Source: Pseudoscleropodium purum
Taxonomy: Eukaryota; Streptophyta; Bryopsida; Hypnales; Brachytheciaceae
DNA length: 64,000 nt
Reading direction: 5' to 3'
Assembly (NCBI GenBank): GCA_963969395.1
Contig: OZ017799.1
Location: 3,970,501 to 4,034,500 of the forward strand
Both the position numbers and the translations under genes were made by a program. Under the pieces are notes generated by a model. It was not told where the DNA came from, did not search any database, and saw only the letters and a program-made list of their open reading frames with translations. This document shows, piece after piece, positions 1-9,934 of the stretch (the stretch's first letter is position 1; the number at the start of each line of letters is the position of its first letter).

Positions 1-310
1 GTGGTGTATGGGGAGAAAGAATTCATGCTTTCCTGTGTTGATGGAGGGAATGAAACCTCCCACCTCGTGCACGAAGGTGAAAGGGCTTGTACCACCAAGC
101 CTTCCATCCACTTTGATGTTCACTGTTGGCTTTGATTTCTATTTCTACATCACCTACTTCATCATCTGCCACTACATGGTCTGCTGGAATTGTCTTCAGG
201 GCATGGAAATTGACAATTTTGGGCCATTTTTTAGGGATTTAGATGTAAAATTCAATCGTATTGACCTAAACACTTGTCACATCTGAATTTTTGGAAGCAA
301 GAGTTGATGT

Positions 311-817
311 TTGGCAACGACTGCATGCAAGAATGGTTTCTTCAATTCTTGGTTTCAAAAGGTCAGTGTGGCGTGCAAGCAAAAATTCAATAGACTGTAC
401 AATCAATACAAAGATGACAAAATTGCCAACAACATTTCAGGTAATGACCACCACGAATGCAAATTCTATGAGGCAATGGACAATTGGTGGCATTTTAATG
501 GAAATGTTATGAAGCACATTTCGGCAAGAGCAAATGGATTTCCATCAACTTCTACGCCATATAGCCCTAATATCACAAATGATTGTGATGGGGATGTTGT
601 AACTGTGGCAAAAAGAGAAGAGCCAAATAAAACAAAGCAAGAAGGGGCAAATGGACAAGAGCCAAATAGAACAAAACAAAAAGGCAAAGTGGATGTTTCA
701 GTACACATTCAGGCTATGGCAGAAAATAGTGGTAAATTAGAGCAACAATTTTCTGAGACAAATGCTTTTCTGAAAAGCATGGAGGCCCAAATTGGATGTC
801 TCATAGACAAGTTGTAG
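311..817 (+). pseudogene. SANT/trihelix-like ORF1 of a PIF/Harbinger transposon (probably truncated at its N-terminus)
   Basis: This 168-residue frame begins inside what looks like a Myb/SANT-like (trihelix) DNA-binding fold. A cysteine-lysine helix (CKQKFNRLYNQYKDDK) is followed by an aromatic FYEAMDNWWHFNG stretch, a spacing typical of plant PIF/Harbinger ORF1 proteins. A lysine/glutamine-rich linker (about residues 100-130) and a C-terminal coiled-coil-like tail (AENSGKLEQQFSETNAFLKSMEAQIGCL) follow. Such proteins act with the DDE nuclease, which lies just downstream on the opposite strand (1005-2280), so the two genes converge as in many plant PIF elements. The first helix of the fold is not seen in frame, so the ORF is probably 5'-truncated or frameshifted. 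Family assignment is inference from pattern and neighbour. Confidence 0.55.
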
Positions 818-1004
818 ATCATTGTCAATCATCTATGTCCATTTCATATTCTTCATCTGAATTTGAAGAATCACTATAGGATGTAGGGTAGGACTTTTTC
901 AATGAAGCTCTATAGAAGCCATGTGCTAGGACTTCATGCTATTTTACACTATCTTGTAACAACTTCTTTGTATCCTCTTCTTTGGCCTTCTTTGTTGAGT
1001 GCTT

Positions 1005-2280
1005 CTACAAAGTCTTGTACACATCATTATCTTCACATTCATTTGTATCAATTGCTGGAAATTGCAATTTCCTCATCTCTTTTATACCTACCTTTGCTGC
1101 CTTGTACATATCTATTGGATTCAAGTTCCCAAATGTTGAATGTGCTTGATTTTGAACTATTTCTTGAGCCTTTTTGGCCCATTCCATATCAAATGCATCT
1201 CTATACACTATACACAGATTGTGTAGGCAAATACATCTAGTGACTAAATCAGAAGTAAATTGCAAAGTTACATCTACTCTTTTCAATAGTATATGCCATC
1301 TTCCCTTCAAAATTCCAAAGGCCCTTTTCTATAGCCATGCAAGTACTAAATTGGATAAAATTCGAGTGTTGTTTATATCTTGGTAGACCATCTTTCTCTC
1401 CTTTGAATGGGCTGTAAAACCAAGGGTGCATAGGATATGTTGAATCTCCAATGAGCTTGTATGGTAAAAACCTTCCTTTCATGACTTTTTTTTCCAAAAT
1501 CTGTACTTCTAAATAGACTCCGATCGTAAATGCTATTGGCCCATCCGTAATCAAAGTCCCAAAACATACAATTGGGATCTACAATGCCTTGAATCAATGT
1601 TGAGTAGAATCACTTTCAACAATAGTATGATTTTGGATCTTGATGCAACTACAGGAATGTGGCTTCCATCTACTACCCCTAGTATGTAAGGAATTCCATG
1701 AAGTCTCTCAAAATTAGCACTTATTTTTTGATTTTAGAAGAATTTAGTTTTGGAATGACTAAAAGCAACAAATGGGTTCGAATTGCACTACAAAACTCTC
1801 TAACAATTAAAGGATGTTGTACTACATGGTAATGCATATGGCTCTCCACATGATGCTAATGTATTTCCACTTGATACACGGCTGAGAGAGATTGCAACAT
1901 GAGTTTGAACATCAATGGAATCTCCCAAATGAATGTTTTGCTTTTGAAGAGAAGGACCAACAATACTAACCATGAAATTGAAGGTACCATAATTCAACCT
2001 TATTTAGTCTCAAAACATTGCCTCTATATAATTCCCCAATGGATTTCACTCCAAGTATCCAACAATTCGGTCATGCTTCCAAAATCTGCGATTTTACCCT
2101 TTGCACACCATTTTTTCCATCACTGCAATCTCTATGTCACCCATCATGAAGCAATGGTAACCAAGAACAACATGTTGCAAGGCATATACTTGCAACATAA
2201 TGTAATGTAAAGTCATAGCAAAAATCAACACTACCAACACTTTATGCCTTCTAGAATCTATCTTCAAGCAAGGGATCAAA
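1005..2280 (-). pseudogene. Decayed HARBI1-like DDE nuclease (PIF/Harbinger transposase)
   Basis: Read on the minus strand in several frames, the region follows the HARBI1/plant-transposase order. An N-terminal helix (HVAISLSRVSSGNT) comes first (1800-1997). A first catalytic Asp follows in GIPYILGVVDGSHIPV (about 1640-1700), then a second Asp in DYGWANSIYDRSLFRSTDF (about 1500-1555). GDSTYPMHPWFYSPFKG comes next, then a candidate third acidic residue in MAIEKGLWNFEGKM, and finally RWHILLKRVD and CICLHNLCIVYRD (1005-1310). All three DDE acidic positions are visible, but frames change at least three times and stops interrupt the reading, so it cannot be translated as one protein. The element is therefore non-autonomous now. 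The left end may lie outside the window and no terminal inverted repeats were identified. Confidence 0.8.
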
Positions 2281-2599
2281 GAATAGAAGAAATGAAAGGA
2301 GGAAGAATGAGGAACAAAGAGATGTATATAGAAACCCTAATCTCCTCTAAACTCAATTTTTTCAATTTGGACCTACTATTGGACCTATGTCGTTTATACT
2401 TGGGTTCAGGTCTAGGTCTAAAAAAAACTCCCCTAATTGGACCTGAAATCTAGCAAATTGGACTTGAGTCATTTACACTTGGGTCCAAGTCCAATTTCTA
2501 GCTGAATTTTTTAATGAGCTACTTGGGTCCGAATAGGAGTTTCTTGAGTCCGAAATGGAGGTGTTGTGGATCCATGAATTCTTGGTCTTGGACCATAGT

Positions 2600-4190
2600 G
2601 TAAATTTGCCCTTAGTAACTTAATTCCTTCGAATTTAGAGATTGGGTAAATCTTATTGTTTGAAAGCTATCCTATGTGAAGGTCAGATTTAGACATAAAT
2701 TAAGTATTTTGGGGATGTATGAATGTTTGGGATATTATAATTGAAATGTTGGAAATGTTGCAGAATTTTTTCATCATCTCATATAGTTTGAATTGTTGAA
2801 TTTTTTTGAAATCTATATCACACCTTAAGCTCCACACAACAAGTTTCTTAAGACAAAATAAACTAGAAGTTGCTGAACAAAAGAAATTGGGACTCCAAAC
2901 TATGGAAAGTCCAATAGCAATAATTCTAGCTACCAAATCCTTATGCACACAAAAATGTATTTCAGCACTCAAATCTTCATGTACAGTATTGTGTATTTAG
3001 AAAGTGAAAATAAGTGATGGTAAAAACTATGTAAGGTAGACGTACCTATTGTTAGTTTTTTTTTAGCAAAAGAAGTCATTTTAAATGTCAAAATCAAGTT
3101 ATAAGGGTAAAAACTTAAAAGCATTGAAATATAACTTTTTGCATAAAATTAAAAAACAACTTATATGTCTTGAACATAACTCAATGATGTAGATATAACA
3201 AGTTGCACACAACAAATTGGATGAAAATTCTTCTTCTTCAATATGATAAAAGATTGTTTGATCATTGAAAGGATATTCTTACACTAAAATGGTACTCTCT
3301 TAGTCCCAAAATAAATTTGGAGTTTCCAAATATATTTTTCCCAAATTAAATTCAAAATGGCTCTCCACAACTTGATTAACAAAAATTGAAGCTAGTTCAA
3401 ACACATGGAAGCAAAAAAATCCGTAGATATCACGCTCAAAAGTCTATACAACAAATTGGTCCCATGCAAAGGGAAGCAAAATCCAACCTTGAATCAACTA
3501 AAGGTGATGAATTAACCAAACAATTGTATGGAGTACAAAAACTTCTACTAACAAATCTCTTGTTGAGAATTTCATAAAGTTGAATCATTGGATTCACTAG
3601 AATTGAATACAAAGGACATCATTGGACTTCACTGAAATTGATACAAATTAATAGCACTAGAACAATTTCAAAAAGGAGAAAATTTTTTAATTTCACCACT
3701 TTCTTTAAACATGCATTGCTTCACTATTGACTTTCAATCTTTCAAACCTAGTGGGGTTTACTAAAAATTATAGTAACTAAGCAATTTCTTGAAAATAGGA
3801 GGAGCTTACGCATTAATCTAGCCATTTCAACAAACCCTTGTTTTTATTTTGGGATGAAGGGAGTATTTGCATAGGCTAACTAAATGACTATACATGTGAT
3901 CTATAGATGATCTTTAGACCTATGTTTAAAACTAGGACAAGTTTGTCTTCAAGCCCTTATTATTTATTAAATGGAAATTTGATAAGTTTTCACATCGTTT
4001 AAGTTTTCATATTTTACCTATTAATAAGAGATAGGTAGAAATTTTTAATGGTACATGAATTTATAAACCAACCTCTTATCAAAAGTAAAAGGTAGGACAA
4101 ACTCAATGGTATTATACATATTGTTATGCATTGGTGGAATTTAAATTCGTGTCTTATAAGTAAAAAGGTGTATTAAATATGGAGGCATAT
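2600..4190. other. AT-rich intergenic spacer, nothing recognised
   Basis: No frame longer than about 90 codons has coding character on either strand, and no RNA gene or clear terminal repeat was seen. Confidence 0.6.
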
Positions 4191-4192
4191 AA

Positions 4193-4482
4193 CGGCCTCC
4201 TACCATGTGAACCAAATGGGCAAAGTTGGCAAGGGGAGCTACAATATTCAATTTGCAATTGTATTGTCAAGCAGATTTGGTAGGTGGAGAGAGATTAAGT
4301 AGAAATGGCACATATAATGATTCTCTACAAAATGGACCAATCTCAACCAATGGGATTGTTCACTGATTTCAGTGAAATATGAAATCCTCCTTTTCCACTT
4401 ACCAAGGCCAATAAGACAATCCGTGAACACTTCTTGTCTTCTAGCCCTTTTTTGCCCACCTAACATACATGATAGGAAGTCC
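4193..4482 (+). mobile_element. Tourist-like MITE, copy A
   Basis: The ends are imperfect inverted repeats of about 30 bp: left GGCCTCCTACCATGTGAACC, right end reverse-complemented GGACTTCCTATCATGTATG, both running into GGGCAAA. TAA flanks both sides, as expected for the 3-bp TWA target duplications of PIF/Harbinger-type MITEs. A second, inverted copy lies at 8238-8512. No coding content. Confidence 0.7.
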
Positions 4483-4730
4483 TAAGTCCTTCCATTTCTA
4501 ACTCATATGCAACATGTATATTCTAATTTCTAGTCCTCAGCATTATTTAGGCATATTGATGGAATTGAGTTATTTTGAGCTAGAGATATTTAATCACACT
4601 TGGCACATGGTCTAAGCTTCAAAGGTACAAAATTGTCAAATGTGGCCAAAGTTTAAAAGGAATTGGATTGATGTTAATTTAGAAATAAGAAAGATAATTA
4701 AATATTTTCAAACACCTACATTTCACTTAC

Positions 4731-4968
4731 ACTAGTGTGCCCTATACCATTGCCACGGTCAAAATAAAAGTAAGCATAATTTTCTAATTTATTAATTCAG
4801 CCAAAACTTCAAAATTCAATAACGTTTATGTCGAATGTCAAAATGCCACGAAACAAAGCCTATGCACCCCTCCTTGTTGAAAGCTTTTTGATGGTATGAA
4901 GAATGCTACTTCAAAGATGCATAATTTGGAAGATCTCAATGTAACAAACAAACAAAACAAAACAAACA
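4731..4968 (+). repeat. SINE-like dispersed repeat, copy 1
   Basis: It starts at ACTAGTGTGCCCTATACC and ends in an A/C-rich tail (AACAAACAAACAAAACAAAAC). Four further copies are at 22713-22942 and 23261-23492 (+) and 35466-35700 and 35716-35973 (-). The copies share a head (CTAGTGTGCC), a core (CTTTGAAATTCAATAAC; GAAACCAAGCCCATGCA), GGAGATCT and a variable tail. No tRNA-type A or B box was found, so 'SINE-like' refers only to the tailed structure. Confidence 0.6.
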
Positions 4969-4980
4969 ATGTTACCTATT

Positions 4981-5920
4981 TTAATCCCTAAAGTTCCTTG
5001 ACTATGTTTTCAACAAAAACGTTCAAAAACTGCAATTTTTAAGACATGTACCAAAAAACATTTAAAAACATGTTTGGACACATCCAGTTGTAGGATCTTG
5101 TATTGTGATCATTTGAAAAAATGTGGAAAAAATTTCAAAAATTTCAAAAATTTCCACCATGTAGATTGCAAGAGATTAGCATTTCAATTGACTAAAAGCC
5201 TTTTTTTGGCCCTAAAAAAAACCAGGCAGCTGCACTTCACAAGGTCACATTTGTATGAAAAAATTTCCAAAATGGTTGCAACTCCTTGGATTCATTCTTC
5301 AAGTCAAGTTGGCTAAATGCTTGAAAATTTTCAGATCATTTGAAATTGTACAACATATAGGAAAACAATAGTAAGTAGAAAGAAATAGAGAATGAATCAA
5401 AATACTAAATTATTAATAATTTAGTTATGGAATTGAAAAATGCCAATCCCAATGGTTGTAATTTTGTAATAAAAAATATTCACCTAAATATTTTTATTTT
5501 TTTCCAAAAATATTCAAAATTGAATTCAATAAAGGACTTTAAAGTTTATTTTGGAGTAGAGAATCCATGACCATCCACAAACTAAAACACCTCATAACTT
5601 TTGACTCATTGATTAAAATAGAATGATTCAAAGCTTTCTATGTATATAAAAATCTAGAGAATTAATTTCAAATTTTTATTTTTGAAAAAAGTGATTTTTT
5701 CAGATTCACCTAGATTGCCCAAGTTGAGAAACAAACTACACATTAGGCCATAACTTTTGACTCATATTTCCAAATGTCTTGAAATTTGTGTATATGAAAG
5801 ATATTCCTTGTCCACACCTTCTATTAAATTTGGGCCAAAAATATAGAAATCTCTGCTCACATGCACTTGCCCAAAAAAGTTATGTTGCCCAAAAATGCAC
5901 CTTGGTCCTTTAGGGATTAA
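4981..5920 (+). mobile_element. TTAA-flanked non-autonomous DNA element, copy 1 (piggyBac-like ends)
   Basis: It is bounded by TTAA-TCCCTAAAG on the left and CTTTAGGGA-TTAA on the right. It shares the internal block TTGTAGGATCTTGTA ... AAAAAATGTGGAAAAAATTTC ... CCACCATGTAGATTGCAAGA with the copies at 41049-41984, 43411-44396 and, inverted, 44639-45568. The length of about 940 bp is nearly constant between copies. There is no transposase frame. Confidence 0.65.
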
Positions 5921-6258
5921 GGTATTGATTCAACAATTTAAGACACTTGTTATATACTTCATTTGTCATCTTTGGTCATTTGTCATTACAGAAGTTATAC
6001 ACAAAAGAGAATCCAAAATATTTAAATATTAATTGTAACATAATTGTTGGTCACTTCTACTATTTCAAACTAAAAGGGGCCAAAACAAGCTACTTTTTTT
6101 ATAAGTCGATCCTATTTAGTGAGAATTGATAATGTAGTTAGTTCACTATTAGCTAGTGGAATTGTAGAAAAACCTGGTTGTAATTCAAAAACATTAGAAA
6201 ATATCCAATGTATTCTTTTCAATAAAATTTCTATTTCGAGTAAAAAATAAAGAAGAAA

Positions 6259-6543
6259 CATTAGAAGAGTTTTGGGGGGTCCAGAAGCCTGTTTTGGGCC
6301 TGTTCCCCCACAGTTGTTCCCCGTAGTGAGGGGAATGGCCCATTGTCAGAATTTTTTTTTTCATAAATAAAAAAATAAAAAAATTTAGTCTCCCAATGCA
6401 AAAAAAAAAAATTAAATTTTTTTTTTAGGTCAAATGACGTGGTAGGGTCTTGGCCATGTTAGAACGTTGTGCCGAACTTGTTTCCTACGTTCGCAAGCTG
6501 TGATAACTCATAGGCATCCAGAGGCCCCCAAAATCTTCTAATG
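6259..6543. mobile_element. MITE of ~285 bp with CATTAGAAGA ends
   Basis: Left end CATTAGAAGAGTTTTGGGGG is matched by the reverse complement of the right end, CATTAGAAGATTTTGGGGGC. The outer ~28 bp are inverted repeats. The interior is unusually GC-rich at both flanks (GTTCCCCCACAGTTGTTCC) with A/T homopolymers in the middle. No target duplication was recognised. Confidence 0.6.
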
Positions 6544-6734
6544 CTAGATTTAGCACTTTAAAAAAATGGTTTGTATGAGATTTATTGAAAAACAACTAGT
6601 AAAACTAAAAAGAATATCTCAAATGCTAGTTCCCAAAGCTTCACAATCCCCTTACCTAGGACCTTATCTAGAGTAGAGCCATTTCCAACTACTTAAGCAA
6701 TTATGCATATCTGGATCTCAAGTTTTTTAGGTGG

Positions 6735-7320
6735 GAAAATTTTTCCACATAGAAAAATAGAGTTCGGATGGATTCTATCATTTTCAAATTTTTTTCTACA
6801 AAACATAATTACCATGAATTTTGTATCTAACAATTTGCTTGGCCCATATTTGTCATATAGATCTTCCTATTTTTGACCAAGGGTTGGTTGCAATGTCAAG
6901 AGACTTGTGCCAATCATAATGTGCTAGAATTGTGTTAAAAATTGCACCACAACAAATTATTATTCATCTCTATAGTAGCCAAACTATTTTTGATCAATCT
7001 CCATTTTGGTTATATAGGATGTTCTCTTTTTGATCAAGTCGAGATGGGTAGTGATTAATTATGGTACAATTTCCAATATAGTTGTAGTGCATTATGATTG
7101 GCTGCAAGACTCCTAGTATTACAACCAACCCTTGATTGATTTTGCAATCAACCTATGGTTGGAAACAAAAAGATCTATATGATTAATATAGGTCAAATAA
7201 AATCTTCAACTAAAAACTTCATAGTAATTATGTTTTGAGAAATAAAATTTTGAAAAGTTATGGAATCCTTCCAAAAGTTCTCTACTTCTATACATGGAAA
7301 AATTTCCCCATTCAAACTGA
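6735..7320. repeat. Long imperfect fold-back (inverted repeat) of ~590 bp
   Basis: Two arms of roughly 270-300 bp converge near 7005-7010. Paired blocks include CCAAGGGTTGGTTG (about 6887) with CAACCAACCCTTG (about 7122), CATATAGATCTTCC with AGATCTATATG, ACAAAACATAATTACCATGAA with TTCATAGTAATTATGTTTTGA, and GGAAAATTTTTCCACATA with TATACATGGAAAAATTTCC. No coding content. It is probably a fold-back transposon or the remains of an inverted insertion. Confidence 0.6.
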
Positions 7321-7348
7321 AATATGTGTTCTAAATACAAGCAATTAC

Positions 7349-8165
7349 TTAACTCCTAAAGGACCAATTTTTTTCACCCAAAGGGATATTGTCAAAAACT
7401 ACAATTTTTGTGTATGTTATTCAAAAATGAAAACTAAAACATTTTTTGGAAACTTCAACCATATGAAATTGAAGTAAAGTATTTTCTAGAGTGTGGAAAA
7501 GATTACAATCCATTTCACTACAAGGTTTGAAAGATTATAGCATTTGAAGAGAGAAATTTTTTTTTTTTCATTCTTGAAAAACAAGGTCAAAAGAAAATTT
7601 TAGAAGCAAATATGGAGTTTAGCTTATTCTAAATCACCCTACAATTCAAGTGAATTGGCAATTCACTTGTCATTTTTTGATGATTTCTTGTGCAATGAGG
7701 ATTTAAAAAAAAATCCAAACAATGAAAAGTTAGAAACAAACATTTCGAGCATATGAAAAAGAAATTCAAGAATTTTGAATTTACAAATTGCAAGATAATA
7801 GGACTTGAAGTTAAAAGGAATTGTTTTTTTCTTGAAACCACCCTAATATAGCTTACAAAGTTTGACTCCTCTTAGAATGTGATTTGAAGACTAAAATTTT
7901 TTTTTTTGAACAATTAATATGTATATACATACCACATTTTATTAGCTACATACATGGCAAATTTCAAAAGTTGATGAGCTTTTTTGCTAAAGATTCTCCA
8001 AAGATTTTTTAATTGACCAAGCTCCCCAAAAAGTTTAGGATTACATAACTTTTGATCTAGACACTTGATTGAAAAAAACAACTAGTTTTTCACTAAGAAG
8101 GTACAAGTTTACACATTGTGTTCTAATTTCATGAACATTTGACCCAAAATGACTTTGTAGAAACC
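7349..8165 (+). mobile_element. Probable partial copy of the TTAA-flanked element family
   Basis: It starts with TTAA-CTCCTAAAGGACC, close to the family end, and continues with family-like sequence (CAAAAACTACAATTTTTGTG; ACAAATTGCAAGATAATAGG; CATAACTTTTGATCTAGACAC). A recognisable right end was not found before the Tourist-like MITE at 8238. Confidence 0.4.
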
Positions 8166-8237
8166 TACCTAAGATTTCTTGCATATGTTAAACGGATGCT
8201 TAGTCCTTCCTTGCATTTCTTGCATACGTTGGGTTAA

Positions 8238-8512
8238 GGGCTTCCTGCCATGTGAGCCAAGTGGATAGGCAAAAAGAACTGATAGAAGACAAGAAGTGTT
8301 CACCAATTGTCTTGCCAATCTCGATGAGTAGAAATGAGAGATTTCATATTCCACTGAAATTGGTGAACAACCCCATTGGTAGAGATTGATCTATCTTGAA
8401 GGGAATCATTACATGTGCTATTCCAACTAGGTCTCTCCCCACCTACCATATCGGGATGACAATGCAATTGCAAATTGAATATTATAGCTCCCTCTTCCAA
8501 CTTTGCCTCCCT
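8238..8512 (-). mobile_element. Tourist-like MITE, copy B, inverted relative to copy A
   Basis: Its reverse complement matches 4193-4482 along almost the whole length; shared blocks include AGACAAGAAGTGTTCAC and TTGCAAATTGAATATT. Its left end GGGCTTCCTGCCATGTGAG is preceded by TAA, like copy A. The right terminal repeat is lost (CTTTGCCTCCCTACTG instead of the expected TIR), so this copy is truncated there. Confidence 0.7.
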
Positions 8513-8519
8513 ACTGAAG

Positions 8520-9360
8520 TAGTTGGAAATGGTTGGAAATGGTCAAGTCAAAACTGGAAAGAGAGCTGAGTGCATGGAAAGAGAGCAGCCTACACTGTGG
8601 AAATGGAGGGTGATCAGAAATGAGTCGGCATCTTCTACCGGTAGCCAGAAAAGATACAAAAATGCAAAATTCTAAAAACATGTTGACTGTAGAATGTTCC
8701 CTCAGTCATAAAATGTTCAATACAGAAAAACAACAAACTATACGGAACAGTTCAAAGCTCAAGAGAGTAGAGTTTCGCACTGACCCCGACGTCAGGCACG
8801 TCGTAAGGTATTTATGCACAATCGTACATTGTCAGATTTTTTAGAGAAATCCGTCTGCAAGCATCTTTTCCTTCAGAGAACCGACTTGCAAAACCAGACA
8901 GTTGCTTCACAAATTCCAATCTCTGACAATCCCATCTTCCAGTAGTGGTTGATCGATGCGTAGGTACAACTCACCCACCCACCTCCACCTGGTGTTGCAA
9001 GAAACCCGGCGACAACTCCTTTTCGGTTAAACCTAGAAAATGACGCAATTATTGAGAGCCTTTTCAGGAGTCTTGGTGTTGTTTTACTGTAGGTGCCCAT
9101 CTTACTGTACTACTGTACTGTATTTAGACTGTAGAATTTCGTAGTTTCCTGAGTGGTAGAAACGAGTGAGGCAAGTGGCAGGTGGTTGACGTTCTTGTGG
9201 TGAGTGAGTGGTGTGGCAAGCAAGCGATGAATTTCAGGAAAGACGCCGAGTGAGTGAGTGAGAGGAAGTGAGAGATCAGCTTCAGGTTTGTGGCAGTTCG
9301 AACTGAGTTGGGCTTTTTTGCGCGCGGGAGTTTCGCTTGGGGCACTGACATTGAAGATTT
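8520..9360 (+). promoter_or_regulatory. Presumed promoter and distal 5' leader of the GAUT1-like gene
   Basis: GC content rises visibly here relative to the upstream spacer. An ACGT-core cluster (CCCGACGTCAGGCACGTCG, about 8786-8805) resembles bZIP-type sites, and a weak TATTTAT lies at 8810. Short ATG-led frames are scattered but none looks coding. The transcription start cannot be fixed from sequence. Confidence 0.3.
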
Positions 9361-9677
9361 GATGGAGCTGGAAACTCCCAGTTTTGGGTTTGGGTTTGCA
9401 TGCCCCGGTGTTGACGCCTAAGAGTTCGTGCGTGATTCGAGAATGGAAATTGCTGATGTGTGGTTTAGCTTCTGACAGATGCAGAAGTTGTGGAGGGAGT
9501 TATGGTTATGGTTTGGTGCTTGTTATGGTTACAGAGGGTTTAGTAGTGGTGGACGGTGAGAGTGTGCAAGTGAAGAATACGGATTGATGCCTCCCGATTA
9601 GCGAACTCTGGTAACACGCACCGCCGGATCAGGAAGTTCTTCATCTCTGCTTGTGAACGAGGTCGCTGGAATTTGAG

Positions 9678-9696
9678 AGAGAGAGAGAGAGAAAGT
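9678..9696 (+). repeat. GA microsatellite in the GAUT leader
   Basis: A (GA)n tract about 240 bp upstream of the GAUT start codon. GA-rich runs are common in plant 5' leaders. Confidence 0.8.
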
Positions 9697-9853
9697 TTTA
9701 GGAGAGTTTGATAATTTTAGGGTTTGGGGCTAAGCTACGTGAAGCTCCTGCAGACTGTATTCGAGGTATTCAATACGATCGTCTTTCCACCTATGACGAG
9801 TTCCAGAGTTGTGTTGCAGAAAACGCAACCAACTTGGGGAAAAAGGAACGTTG

Positions 9854-9928
9854 ATGAGAGTGTTGGACGGGTTGTGTGGTGGCAAAAGCAAGAATGCGTA
9901 TCTTAGGGGCTCGGAATTGCAAGTGTAA
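9854..9928 (+). CDS. Upstream ORF ending 6 nt before the GAUT start codon
   Basis: ATG at 9854 opens a 24-residue frame that closes with TAA at 9926-9928, six bases before the main ATG at 9935. The peptide begins MRVLDGLCGGKSKNA and ends GSELQV. If the leader includes this stretch without an intron, the uORF would reduce or regulate translation of GAUT. Other short uORFs exist further upstream (for example ATG at 9361), so the real leader may start downstream of them or be spliced. No evidence for peptide function. Confidence 0.3.
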   Translation: MRVLDGLCGGKSKNAYLRGSELQV

Positions 9929-9934
9929 TCAACC

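Larger units (their letters stand above)
1..2600. mobile_element. PIF/Harbinger DNA transposon, degenerate, possibly cut by the window start
   Basis: Convergent SANT-like ORF1 (+) and HARBI1-like nuclease (-) define the element. A frame at 8-286 is open but unrecognised. The right boundary is set only roughly, where coding similarity fades after 2280 and short imperfect repeats (ACTTGGGTYCARGTC at about 2399 and 2480) appear. No TIR or 3-bp target duplication was found at either side. Confidence 0.6.

Noticed and set aside
7629..7841. 70-codon minus frame as a small membrane protein
   Set aside because: Poly-A/T driven hydrophobicity within a probable TTAA element copy; no conservation evidence.
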